Assembly (NCBI GenBank): GCA_903893315.1
Contig: CAITLU010000021.1
Location: 24,346-88,345 of the forward strand
From: an uncultured bacterium
GTDB lineage: Bacteria; Desulfobacterota; Binatia; UBA1149; CAITLU01
Length of the DNA: 64,000 nucleotides
Direction: 5' to 3'
In this document: positions 52,084 to 61,836 of the stretch, piece by piece
Layout of the letters: each line of letters starts with the position of its first letter
Numbering within the stretch: position 1 is the first letter of the stretch
Made by a program: the position numbers and the translations under genes
The notes under the pieces: model-generated
What the model saw: the letters and a program-made list of their open reading frames with translations, nothing else
Told to the model about the DNA's origin: nothing
Databases searched by the model: none

Positions 52084-53706
52084 ATGACCGGCGACTTCGA
52101 CGTCGACTGGGTCGTCATCGGCTCCGGCTTCGGCGGCAGCGTCGCTGCGCTGCGCCTGGTCGAGAAAGGCTATTCTGTGGTGGTTCTCGAGCAGGGCCGG
52201 CGCTGGCGCGACCAGGACTTCGCGACGACGGCCTGGGAGTCGGCCAGAACCCAGTGGATGCCGTGGCTCGGGATGCGCGGGATTCTGAAGATCACGCCGT
52301 TTCGTCACGTCAACGTGCTTACCGGTGTCGGGGTCGGCGGAGGCTCGCTGACCTGGGCCAACACTTCGTACGTTCCACACTCCGACGATTTCTACCGTCA
52401 TCCGCAGTGGGCTGCGCTCGGCGACTGGCGCAACGATCTTGCGCCGCACTACGAAACCGCAGGCCGTATGCTCGGTGTCGTCGAACCGGCCTTTGACGGA
52501 CCGAGCGAGCGGATGATGCGCCGCCTGGCCGCGGATCTCGGCGTGCCTGACTCCTACCGCACGACGCCGGTAGCGTTGTTCATGGGTGAGGCCGGCGTGG
52601 AGGTCGACGATCCGTACTTCGGCGGCGATGGACCGCGGCGCTGCGGCTGCACGCGCTGCGGGCAATGCATGCTCGGCTGCAGGGTCGGTGCGAAGAACAC
52701 GCTGGTGAAGAATTATCTGTGGCTGGCCGAGCGCCTTGGCGCGCGGATCGAGGCCGAGCGCAAGGTCACCGATCTGCGCCCGCGAGACGGCGGCGACGGA
52801 TCGAGCGGCGGCTGGATCGTCGAACACGTTGCCACACCACCGGCGCGGCGCTCCGATCCGAAGGTGATTCGAGCCCGCGGCGTGGTGGTCGCCGGCGGCG
52901 CGCTCGGCACCAACGAACTTTTGCTGCGCTGCCGGGAACGCGGCTCGCTGCCGCGGCTTTCGGCGCGGCTCGGCTTCATGGCGCGCACCAACAGCGAGGC
53001 GATAACCGCAGCGACTGCGAGCGCGCGCGACGCCGACTACACGACCGACGTCACGATCACCGCGTCGATCTTTCCCGATCCGCACACGCACATCACCAAC
53101 AACACCTACGGTGCCGCCGGTGACGGTAATGGACTGTTGTTCGTGCCGCTGGCCGGCGACGGCTCGCGCTCCGTGCGCATCGCGAAGTTGCTCGGCGCCT
53201 GCCTGCGCCGGCCGCTGACGGCGCTGCGCTCGCTCAATCCGGTGGGCTGGTCGAAGCGCACGGTGTTGTTCACCACGATGCAGAGCATCGACTCGTCATT
53301 GTGTATGGCGCTGCGCCGGCGGCGCTTTCGGCGCGGTGCAGTGATGGACACCTACCAGGGCGAGGGCAAGCTGCCGGCGGGTTATCTGGAGGTGGCCGAA
53401 CGTGCCGCCCGCCTCGCGGCCGCCCACATGGGCGGCTACGCTCAGAGCTTCGCGCTCGACGTGTTTCGCGGGGTACCGACGACGGCACATTTCCTGGGCG
53501 GCGCGGTGATCGGCGAGAGCGCGCAGAGCGGAGTAGTGGACGCTGGCCAGCGCGTGTTCGGATACCGCAATCTGTTGATCTGCGATGGTTCGGTTCTTCC
53601 CGCCAATCCCGGCGTCAACCCGAGCCTGACGATCCTGGCTCTGGCCGAACACGCGATGGAGCAGGTTCCCGCCGGCGGTGCGCCGCCGCGCCGCAGCGGG
53701 GTGTGA
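52084..53706 (+). CDS. GMC family oxidoreductase (cholesterol-oxidase-like)
   Basis: A 540-residue FAD enzyme. The N-terminus WVVIGSGFGGSVAALRLVEKG is the dinucleotide motif. LTGVGVGGGSLTWANTSYVP and a Cys-rich segment (CGCTRCGQCMLGCRVGAKNT, about 180-200) are typical of the mycobacterial ChoD-type branch of cholesterol oxidases. The C-terminal HFLGGAVIG and NPGVNPSLTILALAEHAM close the flavin site. It oxidises an alcohol, possibly a sterol; substrate unproven. ATG 52084 is chosen over an earlier in-frame ATG at 52060. Confidence 0.88.
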   Translation: MTGDFDVDWVVIGSGFGGSVAALRLVEKGYSVVVLEQGRRWRDQDFATTAWESARTQWMPWLGMRGILKITPFRHVNVLTGVGVGGGSLTWANTSYVPHSDDFYRHPQWAALGDWRNDLAPHYETAGRMLGVVEPAFDGPSERMMRRLAADLGVPDSYRTTPVALFMGEAGVEVDDPYFGGDGPRRCGCTRCGQCMLGCRVGAKNTLVKNYLWLAERLGARIEAERKVTDLRPRDGGDGSSGGWIVEHVATPPARRSDPKVIRARGVVVAGGALGTNELLLRCRERGSLPRLSARLGFMARTNSEAITAATASARDADYTTDVTITASIFPDPHTHITNNTYGAAGDGNGLLFVPLAGDGSRSVRIAKLLGACLRRPLTALRSLNPVGWSKRTVLFTTMQSIDSSLCMALRRRRFRRGAVMDTYQGEGKLPAGYLEVAERAARLAAAHMGGYAQSFALDVFRGVPTTAHFLGGAVIGESAQSGVVDAGQRVFGYRNLLICDGSVLPANPGVNPSLTILALAEHAMEQVPAGGAPPRRSGV

Positions 53707-53726
53707 CCGCCGGCGCCGAGAATCAT

Positions 53727-53765
53727 CTGCGGCTTCGCGCTCCGCCTGTGAACGCGAAGCCGCAG
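53727..53765. terminator. strong bidirectional terminator hairpin
   Basis: A perfect 13-base inverted repeat, CTGCGGCTTCGCG (53727-53739) and CGCGAAGCCGCAG (53753-53765), with a 13-base loop, between the convergent GMC and cysteine-rich genes. It is the strongest hairpin I found in the window. Confidence 0.7.
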
Positions 53766-53782
53766 GGAGAATCACTAACCGC

Positions 53783-56299
53783 TCAGAACGCCTGGAACGG
53801 CTCGTAAGTCAGCGCTACCCGCTCGCCGATGCGCGCCAGACGCTGAGAGGCGAACCAGGCTCCGGTCCACACGGTGTCGTAACCGATCTTGATGCGCGCC
53901 GCAGGGCAGAACAACGTTCCGGCGCCCTGGGAGTGATTGCCGAGATCACACTTGCGTCCGGTGACGTCGATCAACAGGCGGTCCGGCGTCAGTCCGCCGG
54001 TCAGTTCGATGGAGGCGTTGGTGCGCATCTGCAAGCGCCCGGCGACGCGTAGCAATATCGTCGTCGCCGGATTGCCGCCGCCGTCAAGTGTGAGCACTAC
54101 GTCTCCGGCTCCCCGCACCTCGTCGGCATCGATCACGTTCATGCCGCCGGGATTTGGCGCGACCACGGTCGTGCTTTCGCCGGCACGCAACCGGATGCGA
54201 CCGACGTTGAAGTCCGATGGCATCGCGGCAAGAGCGCTGGCCACGGTTGAGTAGGATTGTCTGGCATCGCCGCAGGCCGCCACCAGCGGATGACTGCCGC
54301 TCAGGTCGTAATCTCCGGAGGCGTCGGTCTTGGCGATGACCGTGCCGCCGCTGAACGCGGCCACGTCGGCCGTGTACGGCAATTTGACGCCGGTCGGCTT
54401 GCCTTTGGCTCCGCCGCCGCCGCTGACGATGTTGCCGGTGATCTCGGCGGCAAGGCCCACGCGGATCGCCACACGTCCGGAGTTCTTCATGGCCACGACG
54501 TCGCCCTCATTGAACGAGGAGGCGCCCAGGATGAGCTGGGAAGCACACACCTTTCCGTCGACTCGTGACTGGAGGAAGCTCTTGATGCGGTCGCCTCGGG
54601 GGTCTTCGCTGACCACCACGGTCCACGGGCACAGGTCGACCATCAGGGGATCGTGACCGACACAGATACCGCCGGTGCACTGGTCATTAACCGTACACTT
54701 GGTTCCATCATCGCACGCCGCCAGTTCGGGCAGGGTGTCGTAGCTGCACGAAGCGCTGTCCTCGGCGCAGTTGTCGAGGGTGCACGAATTACCGTCGTTG
54801 CACGGCGAAGTGCCGGCCTGGCAGCCGCTTGCGAGATCGCAGGTCTCGCTGCCGTTGCAGAACAGTCCGTCGTCGCACAACGAGTCCTCGGGTGTGCTGT
54901 TGCACGTGCCCGCATCTTCGTCGCAGGCGTTGACAGTACAGGAGACGTTGTCTGGGCAGGGATCGCCGGCGTGCTGCGAGCAGGCGCCATCGCTGCATGT
55001 GTCGGCGCCGTTGCAGAAGATCCCATCGGTGCACGGCAGCGTGTTGGCGTTGGCCGCGCAAGTGCCGCTGCCGTCGCATTCATTGGTGGTGCAGTTGTTC
55101 TCGTCGTCGGTGCAGGTCGTGCCGGCCGGCAGATAGCAGGTGTCGGCGGAATCGTCGCAGACGTTGGCGCATTCCGGGCCACCGGCACACGGGTCTCCCG
55201 CGTGCTGTGAACAGAAACCGCCGGCGCAGGTGTCGGCGCCGTCGCAGAACAAAGCGTCGTCGCAAGGCAACATGTTGTCGGTCGCGATGCAGGTGCCCTT
55301 GATGTCGCAGGTATTGGTGGTGCAGACATTGCCGTCGTCCGTGCAGGGCGTACCTACCGAAACACGACAGGCGCGTACCTCTGCGTCGCAGACGTTGAGG
55401 CACTCCGGCCCGCCTGCGCACGGGTCGCCAGTGTGCTCCGAGCACGAACCTGCCGCGCAGGTGTCGGTGCCGTTACAGTAAGATCCGTCGTTGCAAGGCA
55501 GGGTGTTGTTGGTAGCAGCGCAGGTACCGCTGCCGTTGCATGCATTGGTGGTGCAGGGGTTGCCGTCGTCACCACAGGCAGCGCCGGCCGCCGCGATGCA
55601 GTTGTCGGCGGTTTCGTTGCAGGCGTTGGCGCATTCCGGCCCGGTCGTGCACGGGTTGCCTGCGTGCAACGAGCACGAGCCGCCAGAACAGGTATCGGAC
55701 CCGTTGCAGAACAGACCGTCGTTGCAGGAGTTGGTGTTGAATGTCCCGACGCACGAACCACTGCCGTTGCATTGGCCGGTGATGCAGCCCGAACCTCCGT
55801 CACAGGCCGTTCCCTGGGGAGTGAAGCAGGTATCGGTGGCTTCCCCGCAGGTGTTGCAGTCGGTGCCCGGACACGGGTTCCCGCTCGACGATCCGCAGAC
55901 GCCGTTGGTGCACGTCTCGCTGCCGTTGCAGAAAAGTCCGTCGTTGCACGAAGTGCCGTTGGGAGAGTTTCCGGTACCGATGCAGGTACCTACCTGGTTG
56001 CAGACGTCGGGCCCGGTGCACGCGTCGCCGTCGTTGCATGTGGCTCCCTGCCCCACGTACTGGCAGTTAAAGTTGCAACATGACTGCACGTAGAAGCAGT
56101 CTCCTCCGGTCGTGCAGGTGGGGAGCGCTGGGTCTCCGTTGATGTGCAGGGCCCCTCCCGGATCGCACTCCTCGCCGCTTTGTACCGCGCCGTCACCGCA
56201 GGCGCCGATGCCGGTGGCCGACGCAGGCGCCGAAGCAGCCAGCGTGATAAGTGCGGCTACCGCCACGATGCGTAGCCACGATGAAATTTGGTTCGACAT
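53783..56299 (-). CDS. secreted cysteine-rich repeat protein
   Basis: An 838-residue exported protein. The signal peptide [17 protein letters not shown] ends near residue 30. From about 85 to 555 it is built of Cys-rich units around C[NDT]D[GA]xFCNG[SA][ED]TC...GNPC (six clear copies) linked by C-x-DD-x-N-x-CTTN-x-C segments. From about 590 to 830 a Gly/Val-rich beta region ([41 protein letters not shown]) resembles beta-helical or ice-binding-type anchors. There is no sorting tail. The ATG at 56299 follows GAGGAG. The minus-strand gene likely encodes a surface or matrix protein stabilised by disulfides. Confidence 0.8.
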   Translation of the reverse strand: MSNQISSWLRIVAVAALITLAASAPASATGIGACGDGAVQSGEECDPGGALHINGDPALPTCTTGGDCFYVQSCCNFNCQYVGQGATCNDGDACTGPDVCNQVGTCIGTGNSPNGTSCNDGLFCNGSETCTNGVCGSSSGNPCPGTDCNTCGEATDTCFTPQGTACDGGSGCITGQCNGSGSCVGTFNTNSCNDGLFCNGSDTCSGGSCSLHAGNPCTTGPECANACNETADNCIAAAGAACGDDGNPCTTNACNGSGTCAATNNTLPCNDGSYCNGTDTCAAGSCSEHTGDPCAGGPECLNVCDAEVRACRVSVGTPCTDDGNVCTTNTCDIKGTCIATDNMLPCDDALFCDGADTCAGGFCSQHAGDPCAGGPECANVCDDSADTCYLPAGTTCTDDENNCTTNECDGSGTCAANANTLPCTDGIFCNGADTCSDGACSQHAGDPCPDNVSCTVNACDEDAGTCNSTPEDSLCDDGLFCNGSETCDLASGCQAGTSPCNDGNSCTLDNCAEDSASCSYDTLPELAACDDGTKCTVNDQCTGGICVGHDPLMVDLCPWTVVVSEDPRGDRIKSFLQSRVDGKVCASQLILGASSFNEGDVVAMKNSGRVAIRVGLAAEITGNIVSGGGGAKGKPTGVKLPYTADVAAFSGGTVIAKTDASGDYDLSGSHPLVAACGDARQSYSTVASALAAMPSDFNVGRIRLRAGESTTVVAPNPGGMNVIDADEVRGAGDVVLTLDGGGNPATTILLRVAGRLQMRTNASIELTGGLTPDRLLIDVTGRKCDLGNHSQGAGTLFCPAARIKIGYDTVWTGAWFASQRLARIGERVALTYEPFQAF
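54650..56000 (-). repeat. cysteine-rich tandem repeat region
   Basis: The DNA encoding [17 protein letters not shown] units recurs at irregular intervals (roughly 100-250 bases) through this stretch. Many short near-identical words, such as the codons for FCNG and [10 protein letters not shown], repeat. It is an expanded modular array. Confidence 0.6.
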
Positions 56300-56622
56300 A
56301 CGAGATCTCCTCACGGAAGCGTTGACGGTCTGTCTTTCGCAACCTCACATTCTAGCGCAGGGAGCGGCGTTTCTCGCATCAGTCGACGATGAACGATGCG
56401 TATCGCTTGCCGCCAAGGGCGAAACACCGCCGGCGGTCACGGGCAGACTTGTAGCACAGGACAGCTTCCCAATGCGCCCCGGCGAATAGCGAAAGGCCCG
56501 GAACGATCAACCGGGTTCGGCTGAAGACTCCGGGCGCAACTTGTTCGGGAGTTCGGTAGCCGTCTTTGCGGGGCTTCAGGTGCCGACCGGCCGCCGCCAT
56601 GCTGGCTGTCGCGCGAGCCGAT
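56300..56622. other. 323-bp intergenic region upstream of the cysteine-rich gene
   Basis: It holds the promoter of the cysteine-rich gene and the 3' flank of the thiamine-binding-family gene. A hairpin CCCGG/CCGGG (56497-56501 and 56511-56515) may terminate the latter. A 73-codon minus-strand frame (56379-56600) is open with no homology I recognise and no ribosome site; I do not call it a gene. Confidence 0.35.
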
Positions 56623-56925
56623 TCAACGTCCGAGTCTGCCGTGGACGCTCTTCACCTTGTCGTCCATCGTCTGGAGGCGATCGGTGCGCGTTCCGACCTT
56701 GATAGTCGTCGAGATTCGCGGCGCTCCCATCGCGTGAACCACTTCGTGGCAGCGTTTGACGGCAGCGAAGACCGCGTCCCAGTCGCCCTCGATGTTGGTA
56801 CCGTAGGCGTGCAGCCGGGAATCGAGTCCGGCCTCGTCAATAACGCGCTGGCAGGCTGCGACATGTTCGGACACCGAAACGCCGACGCCGAGGGGAACGA
56901 CACACAGATCAACGATGACGTGCAT
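56623..56925 (-). CDS. MTH1187 family thiamine-binding protein
   Basis: A 100-residue ferredoxin-like protein. It starts MHVIVDLCVVPLGVGVSVSEHVAACQ and contains LHAYGTNIEGDWDAVFAAVKRCHEV, both hallmarks of the MTH1187/YkoF-like family, whose members bind thiamine. Its exact role is unknown. It stands alone on the minus strand, divergent from the TetR gene. Confidence 0.9.
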   Translation of the reverse strand: MHVIVDLCVVPLGVGVSVSEHVAACQRVIDEAGLDSRLHAYGTNIEGDWDAVFAAVKRCHEVVHAMGAPRISTTIKVGTRTDRLQTMDDKVKSVHGRLGR

Positions 56926-57068
56926 GGAAAGCGTGTCGCGCTGAACTCGAGCGGTTGCAACCGCAGGCTGTCGCCTGGCGGCGCAGTGCGAGTCTGGCGC
57001 GCCCGTCTCGGATCGGAGCGGCGCGCCAGGTTGGACAGAAGTACGGGGATTGTGTACGGACGTCCGCC

Positions 57069-57749
57069 ATGCCCGGACAGGTCAGTTCCAGCCACGGCCC
57101 CTTTCAGGCGGCCGAAGGCCGCCGCCGTGTCATTCTCGACGCGGCGCTGCGAGTCGTTGCGGCCGGAGGCATAGATGCGGTGACGCACCGGCGAGTGGCG
57201 GCCGAGGCCGGCGTCGCGCTGGGTTCGACGACGTACTACTTCGGCTCGCGCGACGAGATTTTGCTCGAAGCGTTTCGTCACTACATCGCCAACAACAGTG
57301 CGATGGTTGCTGCGCTGGCCTCAGGGTACCCGCGACGTGACCTCGACTCGTTCCTGGATTTGCTGGTGGCCGCGACGCGGCGGCAGTTCGAGGACTCGGC
57401 GATGGTGCTGGCCGAGTACGAGTTGATCCTGCTCGCCGCCCGCAATCCGGAACTGGCCGAAGAATATCGCGCCTGGCAGCGCACGCTGGTCGGCCACGTT
57501 GCCGAGCGCCTGGAACAACTCGGCGCCGAGCGGCCGGTCGATGCCGGACGCACGTTGGTCGCCGCGCTGCGCGGTTTTGAACTCGACCGTCTGGCACGCG
57601 CCGAACAGTCTTTCGAAGAGCTTCGCCAGCGCCTCGAAGTGCTGTTGCACGCGTTGCTGCCTGCACAGCCTGGACCCGCAAGCCGTCTGCGCGTAGCACG
57701 CGGACCCGGTTCGAGCACCGCACGCCCGGCCGACAGGAAATCGTCATGA
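57069..57749 (+). CDS. TetR family transcriptional regulator
   Basis: A 226-residue repressor. The helix-turn-helix is intact: ILDAALRVVAAGGIDAVTHRRVAAEAGVALGSTTYYF, with the VTHRRVA and STTYYF motifs. The C-terminal part has a TetR_C-type helical region (LVAATRRQFEDSAMVLAEYELILLAARNPELAEEYRAW), which binds an unknown ligand. It heads a three-gene operon and overlaps the aminotransferase start by four bases (ATGA), so it is likely to control that operon. Confidence 0.92.
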   Translation: MPGQVSSSHGPFQAAEGRRRVILDAALRVVAAGGIDAVTHRRVAAEAGVALGSTTYYFGSRDEILLEAFRHYIANNSAMVAALASGYPRRDLDSFLDLLVAATRRQFEDSAMVLAEYELILLAARNPELAEEYRAWQRTLVGHVAERLEQLGAERPVDAGRTLVAALRGFELDRLARAEQSFEELRQRLEVLLHALLPAQPGPASRLRVARGPGSSTARPADRKSS

Positions 57750-59008
57750 AAGAAGAAGCATCGACATCTTCCACACGAAAACGTCGGATACTCGAACTGT
57801 GCCGCGAGTACCTGATGCCGGCGCGCGTCGCTGCGTGGGAGAACCTCGGCGTTCCGCTCGTGATCGGTCGCCGCGAGGGCTACCGCATCTGGGACGTTGA
57901 CGGCCATGAACTGCTCGACCTTCATTTGAACGGCGGTACCTTCAACCTCGGCCACCGCAATCCCGAACTGGTCGAACTGCTGCGCAGCGACCTCGATCGT
58001 CTTGACATCGGCAATCACCACTTTCCGTCCGAAGCTCGCGGTGAACTGGCGGAGCGTCTGGCGCGGGTGACGCCCGGCGATCTCCACTACTCGGTCTTCG
58101 TTCCGTCGGGCAGTGAGGCCAACGATCTCGCCATCAGGGTTGCGCGTCGCGCCACCGGGCGTCGAAAGACAGTGGCTCTGGAAGCCGCCTTTCACGGGCG
58201 CAGCGGTCTGACTGCGGCGGCTGGACGCGATGACATGGCGAAGTATTTTCTCGCCGATTATCCCGAGGAGTTCGTACAGGTTCCGTTCAACGATCTGGCT
58301 GCGATGGAAAAAGCACTGGCGGCGGGTGACGTCGCCGGCGTGCTGATGGAGACGATGCCGGCCACCTACGGTTTTGCGGTGCCGGCCGACGGCTATCTCG
58401 CAGGCGTCAAGGCGTTGTGCGAACGTTTCGGCACGATCTACATCGCCGACGAAGTGCAGACCGGGCTCGGACGCACCGGACATATGTGGGGTGTCGAAGC
58501 CTGGGACGTCAAGCCCGACATCCTGGTGACAGGCAAGGGCTTGTCGGGCGGTCTGTATCCGATGGCGGCGATCGTGATGACGCCGAAGGTCGGCGCCTGG
58601 CTGAGCGACCAGGGATGGGGATACGTCTCGACGTTCGGTGGTTCCGAACTCGGCTGCCGCGTAGCTTCGCGAGTGCTCGATATCTGTTCGCGCCCCGATG
58701 TCTTGACCGCCGTGCGGCGTACCGCGTCGCGTGTTGCCGACGGGCTTGGCGAGTTGTGCACCCGCCATCCGTTCCTCGTCGGCGTGCGGCAAAAGGGCGT
58801 CGTCATCGGTCTCGAAACCGCCGCCGACCTTGGCGGCATGCAGCTTTCGCGGGCGCTTTACCGGCGCGGCGTGTGGGCGATGTTCTCGGGCTTCGCGCCG
58901 TCGGTGTTGCAGTTGAAGGTCGGCCTTCTCGTCGACGACGCTTACTGCGATCTGTTTCTCGAAAAACTCGACGCTGCTCTCGGCGATGTCGAAAAGGAGA
59001 TCGCCTGA
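57746..59008 (+). CDS. class III aminotransferase
   Basis: A 420-residue PLP enzyme. It has GYRIWDVDGHELLDLHLNGG, NLGHRNPELVELL, VPSGSEANDLAIRVARR and LEAAFHGRSG. IYIADEVQTGLGRTGHMWGVE carries the cofactor Asp, and LVTGKGLSGGLYPMAAIV carries the Schiff-base Lys. A kinase-like APH gene follows directly. In other organisms class III enzymes paired with APH kinases act as phospholyases or use phosphorylated amines; this is inference. Tight coupling to TetR and the kinase supports one pathway. Confidence 0.9.
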   Translation: MKEEASTSSTRKRRILELCREYLMPARVAAWENLGVPLVIGRREGYRIWDVDGHELLDLHLNGGTFNLGHRNPELVELLRSDLDRLDIGNHHFPSEARGELAERLARVTPGDLHYSVFVPSGSEANDLAIRVARRATGRRKTVALEAAFHGRSGLTAAAGRDDMAKYFLADYPEEFVQVPFNDLAAMEKALAAGDVAGVLMETMPATYGFAVPADGYLAGVKALCERFGTIYIADEVQTGLGRTGHMWGVEAWDVKPDILVTGKGLSGGLYPMAAIVMTPKVGAWLSDQGWGYVSTFGGSELGCRVASRVLDICSRPDVLTAVRRTASRVADGLGELCTRHPFLVGVRQKGVVIGLETAADLGGMQLSRALYRRGVWAMFSGFAPSVLQLKVGLLVDDAYCDLFLEKLDAALGDVEKEIA

Positions 59009-60016
59009 ATGGAATTCGCCCTTCTCTCAGATGCCGAGCAGGTAGCTGCGCTGGAACGCCTGGCGCGCACAGCCCTGGCCGCGTGGGATCTCGATCAGGC
59101 ACGCGTCGAACTGGTCAAGTACCGCGAGAACGCGGTTTTCTGCGTCACCGCTGCCGATGGTGCGCGGACGATTCTTCGGGTTCACCGTCCGCATTATCGC
59201 AGCGACGACGAGATTCGTTCGGAGATCGCGTGGAGACACGCGCTCGACGCTGACGGAATCGCGAACCCGGCGGCGATTCCCGCGCGCAGCGGCGACTATG
59301 TGGTGACGGCGGCCGGCGAGGGCGTGCCGGAACCGCGGCAGTGCGATCTTATGAACTGGGTTCCGGGCAATCCTCCCGGCACCCTCGAAGGCGGTGTCGA
59401 GGCGTCCGACGACGAGATACGCGCGCTGTACCGCAACGTCGGCATACTTGCGGCGCGGCTGCAGGAACATGCCGCGAACTGGAGCAGACCCGCGCTGTTT
59501 CGGCGTCCGCGCTGGGACATAGATACGTTGGTCGGCGAGACGCCGACCTTCGGACGTTTTTGGGAACTGGATGGAATCGACGCCGAGCAGATGCAGATTC
59601 TGCTTGCGGCGCGCGACCGCGTTCGCGAGCGTCTGGTCAATCTCGGGCCTGCCGACGTGCTGATTCACGGTGATCTGGTGCCCGACAACATCCTGATCGA
59701 CGGAGCGATCACCCGCATTATCGATTTCGACGACTTCGGCTGGTCGTGGCCCGGTTTCGAAATGGCGACGTCGCTGTTCCCGTTGCAGGTTAGCGGCGGT
59801 TTCGATGCAGGCCTCGAAGGTTATCTGGAAGGATATCGCACGCTGCGCGCGTTCCCCGACCGCGAACTCGAGTTCTTTCCCGAACTGCTGATCGCCAGGG
59901 CGCTGAGTTATCTTGGATGGCCGGTCGGACGCCCCGAGATCGAGTCGGCGCGCAACCTCGTGCCGATGTTCGCGTATGTGATTACTGAGTCAGCACGGGA
60001 GTATCTCGCGCGCTGA
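59009..60016 (+). CDS. APH-family phosphotransferase (aminoglycoside phosphotransferase/hydroxylysine kinase-like)
   Basis: A 335-residue protein-kinase-like fold enzyme. VLIHGDLVPDNILIDGAITR supplies the catalytic loop (HGDxxxxN), and IIDFDDFGWSWPGFEMATSL the metal-binding DFDD. The N-lobe has a glycine-poor loop (VELVKYRENAVFCVTAADG). It phosphorylates a small alcohol or amine. It follows the aminotransferase stop with no gap (TGA ATG), a strong hint of a shared pathway. Antibiotic resistance is less likely than metabolism given the operon. Confidence 0.85.
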   Translation: MEFALLSDAEQVAALERLARTALAAWDLDQARVELVKYRENAVFCVTAADGARTILRVHRPHYRSDDEIRSEIAWRHALDADGIANPAAIPARSGDYVVTAAGEGVPEPRQCDLMNWVPGNPPGTLEGGVEASDDEIRALYRNVGILAARLQEHAANWSRPALFRRPRWDIDTLVGETPTFGRFWELDGIDAEQMQILLAARDRVRERLVNLGPADVLIHGDLVPDNILIDGAITRIIDFDDFGWSWPGFEMATSLFPLQVSGGFDAGLEGYLEGYRTLRAFPDRELEFFPELLIARALSYLGWPVGRPEIESARNLVPMFAYVITESAREYLAR

Positions 60017-60041
60017 AGCGGGATGGCGCGGCGCCGTCTCT

Positions 60042-60731
60042 TCAGGCTTCGCCGATCGCGGCCATCACCTGGCCGAGAATGACCGGCGCCGGCAGGTCGT
60101 AGTCGATCTCCAGGGGACGGCCGTAGCGGACGCTGAGGTCGACTCCGGTCTTGCGCAGTTTGAGCCCCGTTTTGTCGAAGGCCTCTCGCAGGCCGTCCAT
60201 CCTCACCGGCAGCACGATGGGGCGGAACTGCTTGATGATCTGGGCGCATCCGATGCGGCCCGGCGCCCCGGGAGTCGTGGTTCCCTGCGGGAACGTCAAC
60301 ACCCAACCGCCGTCGAGTCCGGTGCGGACGTTGTCGATGTCTCCGGGATCGACCGCGCGTTCGATCAACTTGCCGCTCTCTTTCCAGGTGCGCTTGACGC
60401 AGATGGTGCCGTTGTAGGCCATCAGGCGCGGCAGCCATCCGCTGCTCTTCATCGTTTCGAGCGCCGCTACGATGTACAGGTCGGTGCGCGGCCATACCAG
60501 GTAGGGACGCCGCAGGTAGCTCACTGTGTGGAACACCACGATGGAGTCCATGTAGTGGGTCAGGTGATTGGAGACCAGCAGCACACCGCGTGACGGCAGG
60601 CTCTTGAGATTCTCGACTCCCTGGATTCGCAGCCGGTTGAAGACCCGCAGCTGCAAGGCCGTCAGGTAGCCCCCGAGGTTGATCATGCCCCAGCGAACCG
60701 GGCGTAAGTGGCCGAATGCGTCTCTCAGCAT
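60042..60731 (-). CDS. PlsC-like lysophospholipid acyltransferase
   Basis: A 229-residue glycerol-phosphate acyltransferase-fold protein. Motif I reads SNHLTHYMD; the usual spacing is NHxxxxD, and here five residues separate His and Asp. Motif III is LTFPQGTTT (FPEGTR in most). A hydrophobic N-terminal stretch (MINLGGYLTALQL) may be a membrane anchor. Its acceptor is unknown. It is convergent with the kinase gene 25 bases away and divergent from the LysE gene. Confidence 0.82.
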   Translation of the reverse strand: MLRDAFGHLRPVRWGMINLGGYLTALQLRVFNRLRIQGVENLKSLPSRGVLLVSNHLTHYMDSIVVFHTVSYLRRPYLVWPRTDLYIVAALETMKSSGWLPRLMAYNGTICVKRTWKESGKLIERAVDPGDIDNVRTGLDGGWVLTFPQGTTTPGAPGRIGCAQIIKQFRPIVLPVRMDGLREAFDKTGLKLRKTGVDLSVRYGRPLEIDYDLPAPVILGQVMAAIGEA

Positions 60732-61007
60732 GGGGCCGGAGCATATACGCGAGGCACGTACTGGAACAAGAAAAACGCGGGCCGCCCGACGAATCTCGGA
60801 GAGAAAATGGAGTGCGCCGCGCGGCCGTCAGCACGCTGCGCACTCTGGGCGATGGCCTGACTGCGAATCGGCGCCCGGCCGCAAGGCTCGTCGCGTGCGC
60901 AGGCCTGTCGTCCGTCATGTTCTTGACGAAGGTTTGTCTGGTCGGTGGATCGGTGTGAGCATCGCGCTTCCGATTCGCTCGACGACGCGGACCGGCGAAG
61001 CGACGAA

Positions 61008-61643
61008 ATGGATCCGGCCCTTCTTTCTTTTTTCCTGCGAGGCGCGGCGCTCGGCATCAGTGCGGCCGCGTCGCCCGGCCCGCTGCAGACTCTGCTGATT
61101 TCCGAGACCCTGCTCGGCGGATTGCGGCGCGGCATCCGCGTGACGCTGGCGCCGCTGGTCACCGATCTGCCGATAATCGTGCTGGTTCTTCTGGTGCTGA
61201 GCCGCTTGCCGCCGATGCTGGTGCGGGCGTCGAGCATCGCGGGCGGTCTGTTCGTGCTGTATCTGGCGCTGGGCCTGTGGAGGCAGTGGCGTGCGTCGGC
61301 GGCTCGGGACGTCGTGGAAGCGGACTCGGAATCAGCGGGGTGGGCGGGGCTGCGCCGCGCGGCGGTCCTGAACTGGCTCAACCCCAATCCTTACGCCTTC
61401 TGGCTCCTGGTCAGCGGTCCGATTCTGGCTGACGCGCTGGGCCGGTCGACGTTGCACGGCGCTGCGTTCCTGAGCGGCTTCTACGGTATTTTCATAGGCG
61501 GCATGTCGGGCATCGTCGTGCTCTTCGACCAGGCGCGCCGCTTGGGGCCACGCGTGGTTCGCGGCCTGCTGCTGCTCAGTATCGTGATCCTCGTCGTGTT
61601 CGGCGCGGCGCTGGTAAGGCAGGGCTGGAACGCGGGCGCGTAG
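61008..61643 (+). CDS. LysE/RhtB family exporter
   Basis: A 211-residue membrane protein with about six segments. It has the family pattern AASPGPLQTLLISETLLGGLRRG near residue 20 and AAVLNWLNPNPYAFWLL near 120. Such proteins export amino acids or related small molecules. The ATG at 61008 starts just before the first membrane helix; a longer frame upstream adds 21 polar residues. Confidence 0.85.
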   Translation: MDPALLSFFLRGAALGISAAASPGPLQTLLISETLLGGLRRGIRVTLAPLVTDLPIIVLVLLVLSRLPPMLVRASSIAGGLFVLYLALGLWRQWRASAARDVVEADSESAGWAGLRRAAVLNWLNPNPYAFWLLVSGPILADALGRSTLHGAAFLSGFYGIFIGGMSGIVVLFDQARRLGPRVVRGLLLLSIVILVVFGAALVRQGWNAGA

Positions 61644-61836
61644 AGCCGCGTCGCCGCGTTCGTCTTGCGTATTCGGGCGCTGCCGGGCATTGAGGGCGGA
61701 GCGAATTTTCGGGCCGGTGCATACGACAACGCCGCGCGGACTTGTCGAGCGCGCGGCTGGAGCGCATCCGGGTCGGCGGTGTCGCGGCCGCTTCGCCACG
61801 GGATCGTGCGACGTCGAGGACAGGAGAGATTGGAAC

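Noticed and set aside
56379..56600. 73-codon minus-strand frame in the gap before the cysteine-rich gene
   Set aside because: No ribosome site, no homology I recognise, and it spans a hairpin; left as intergenic.
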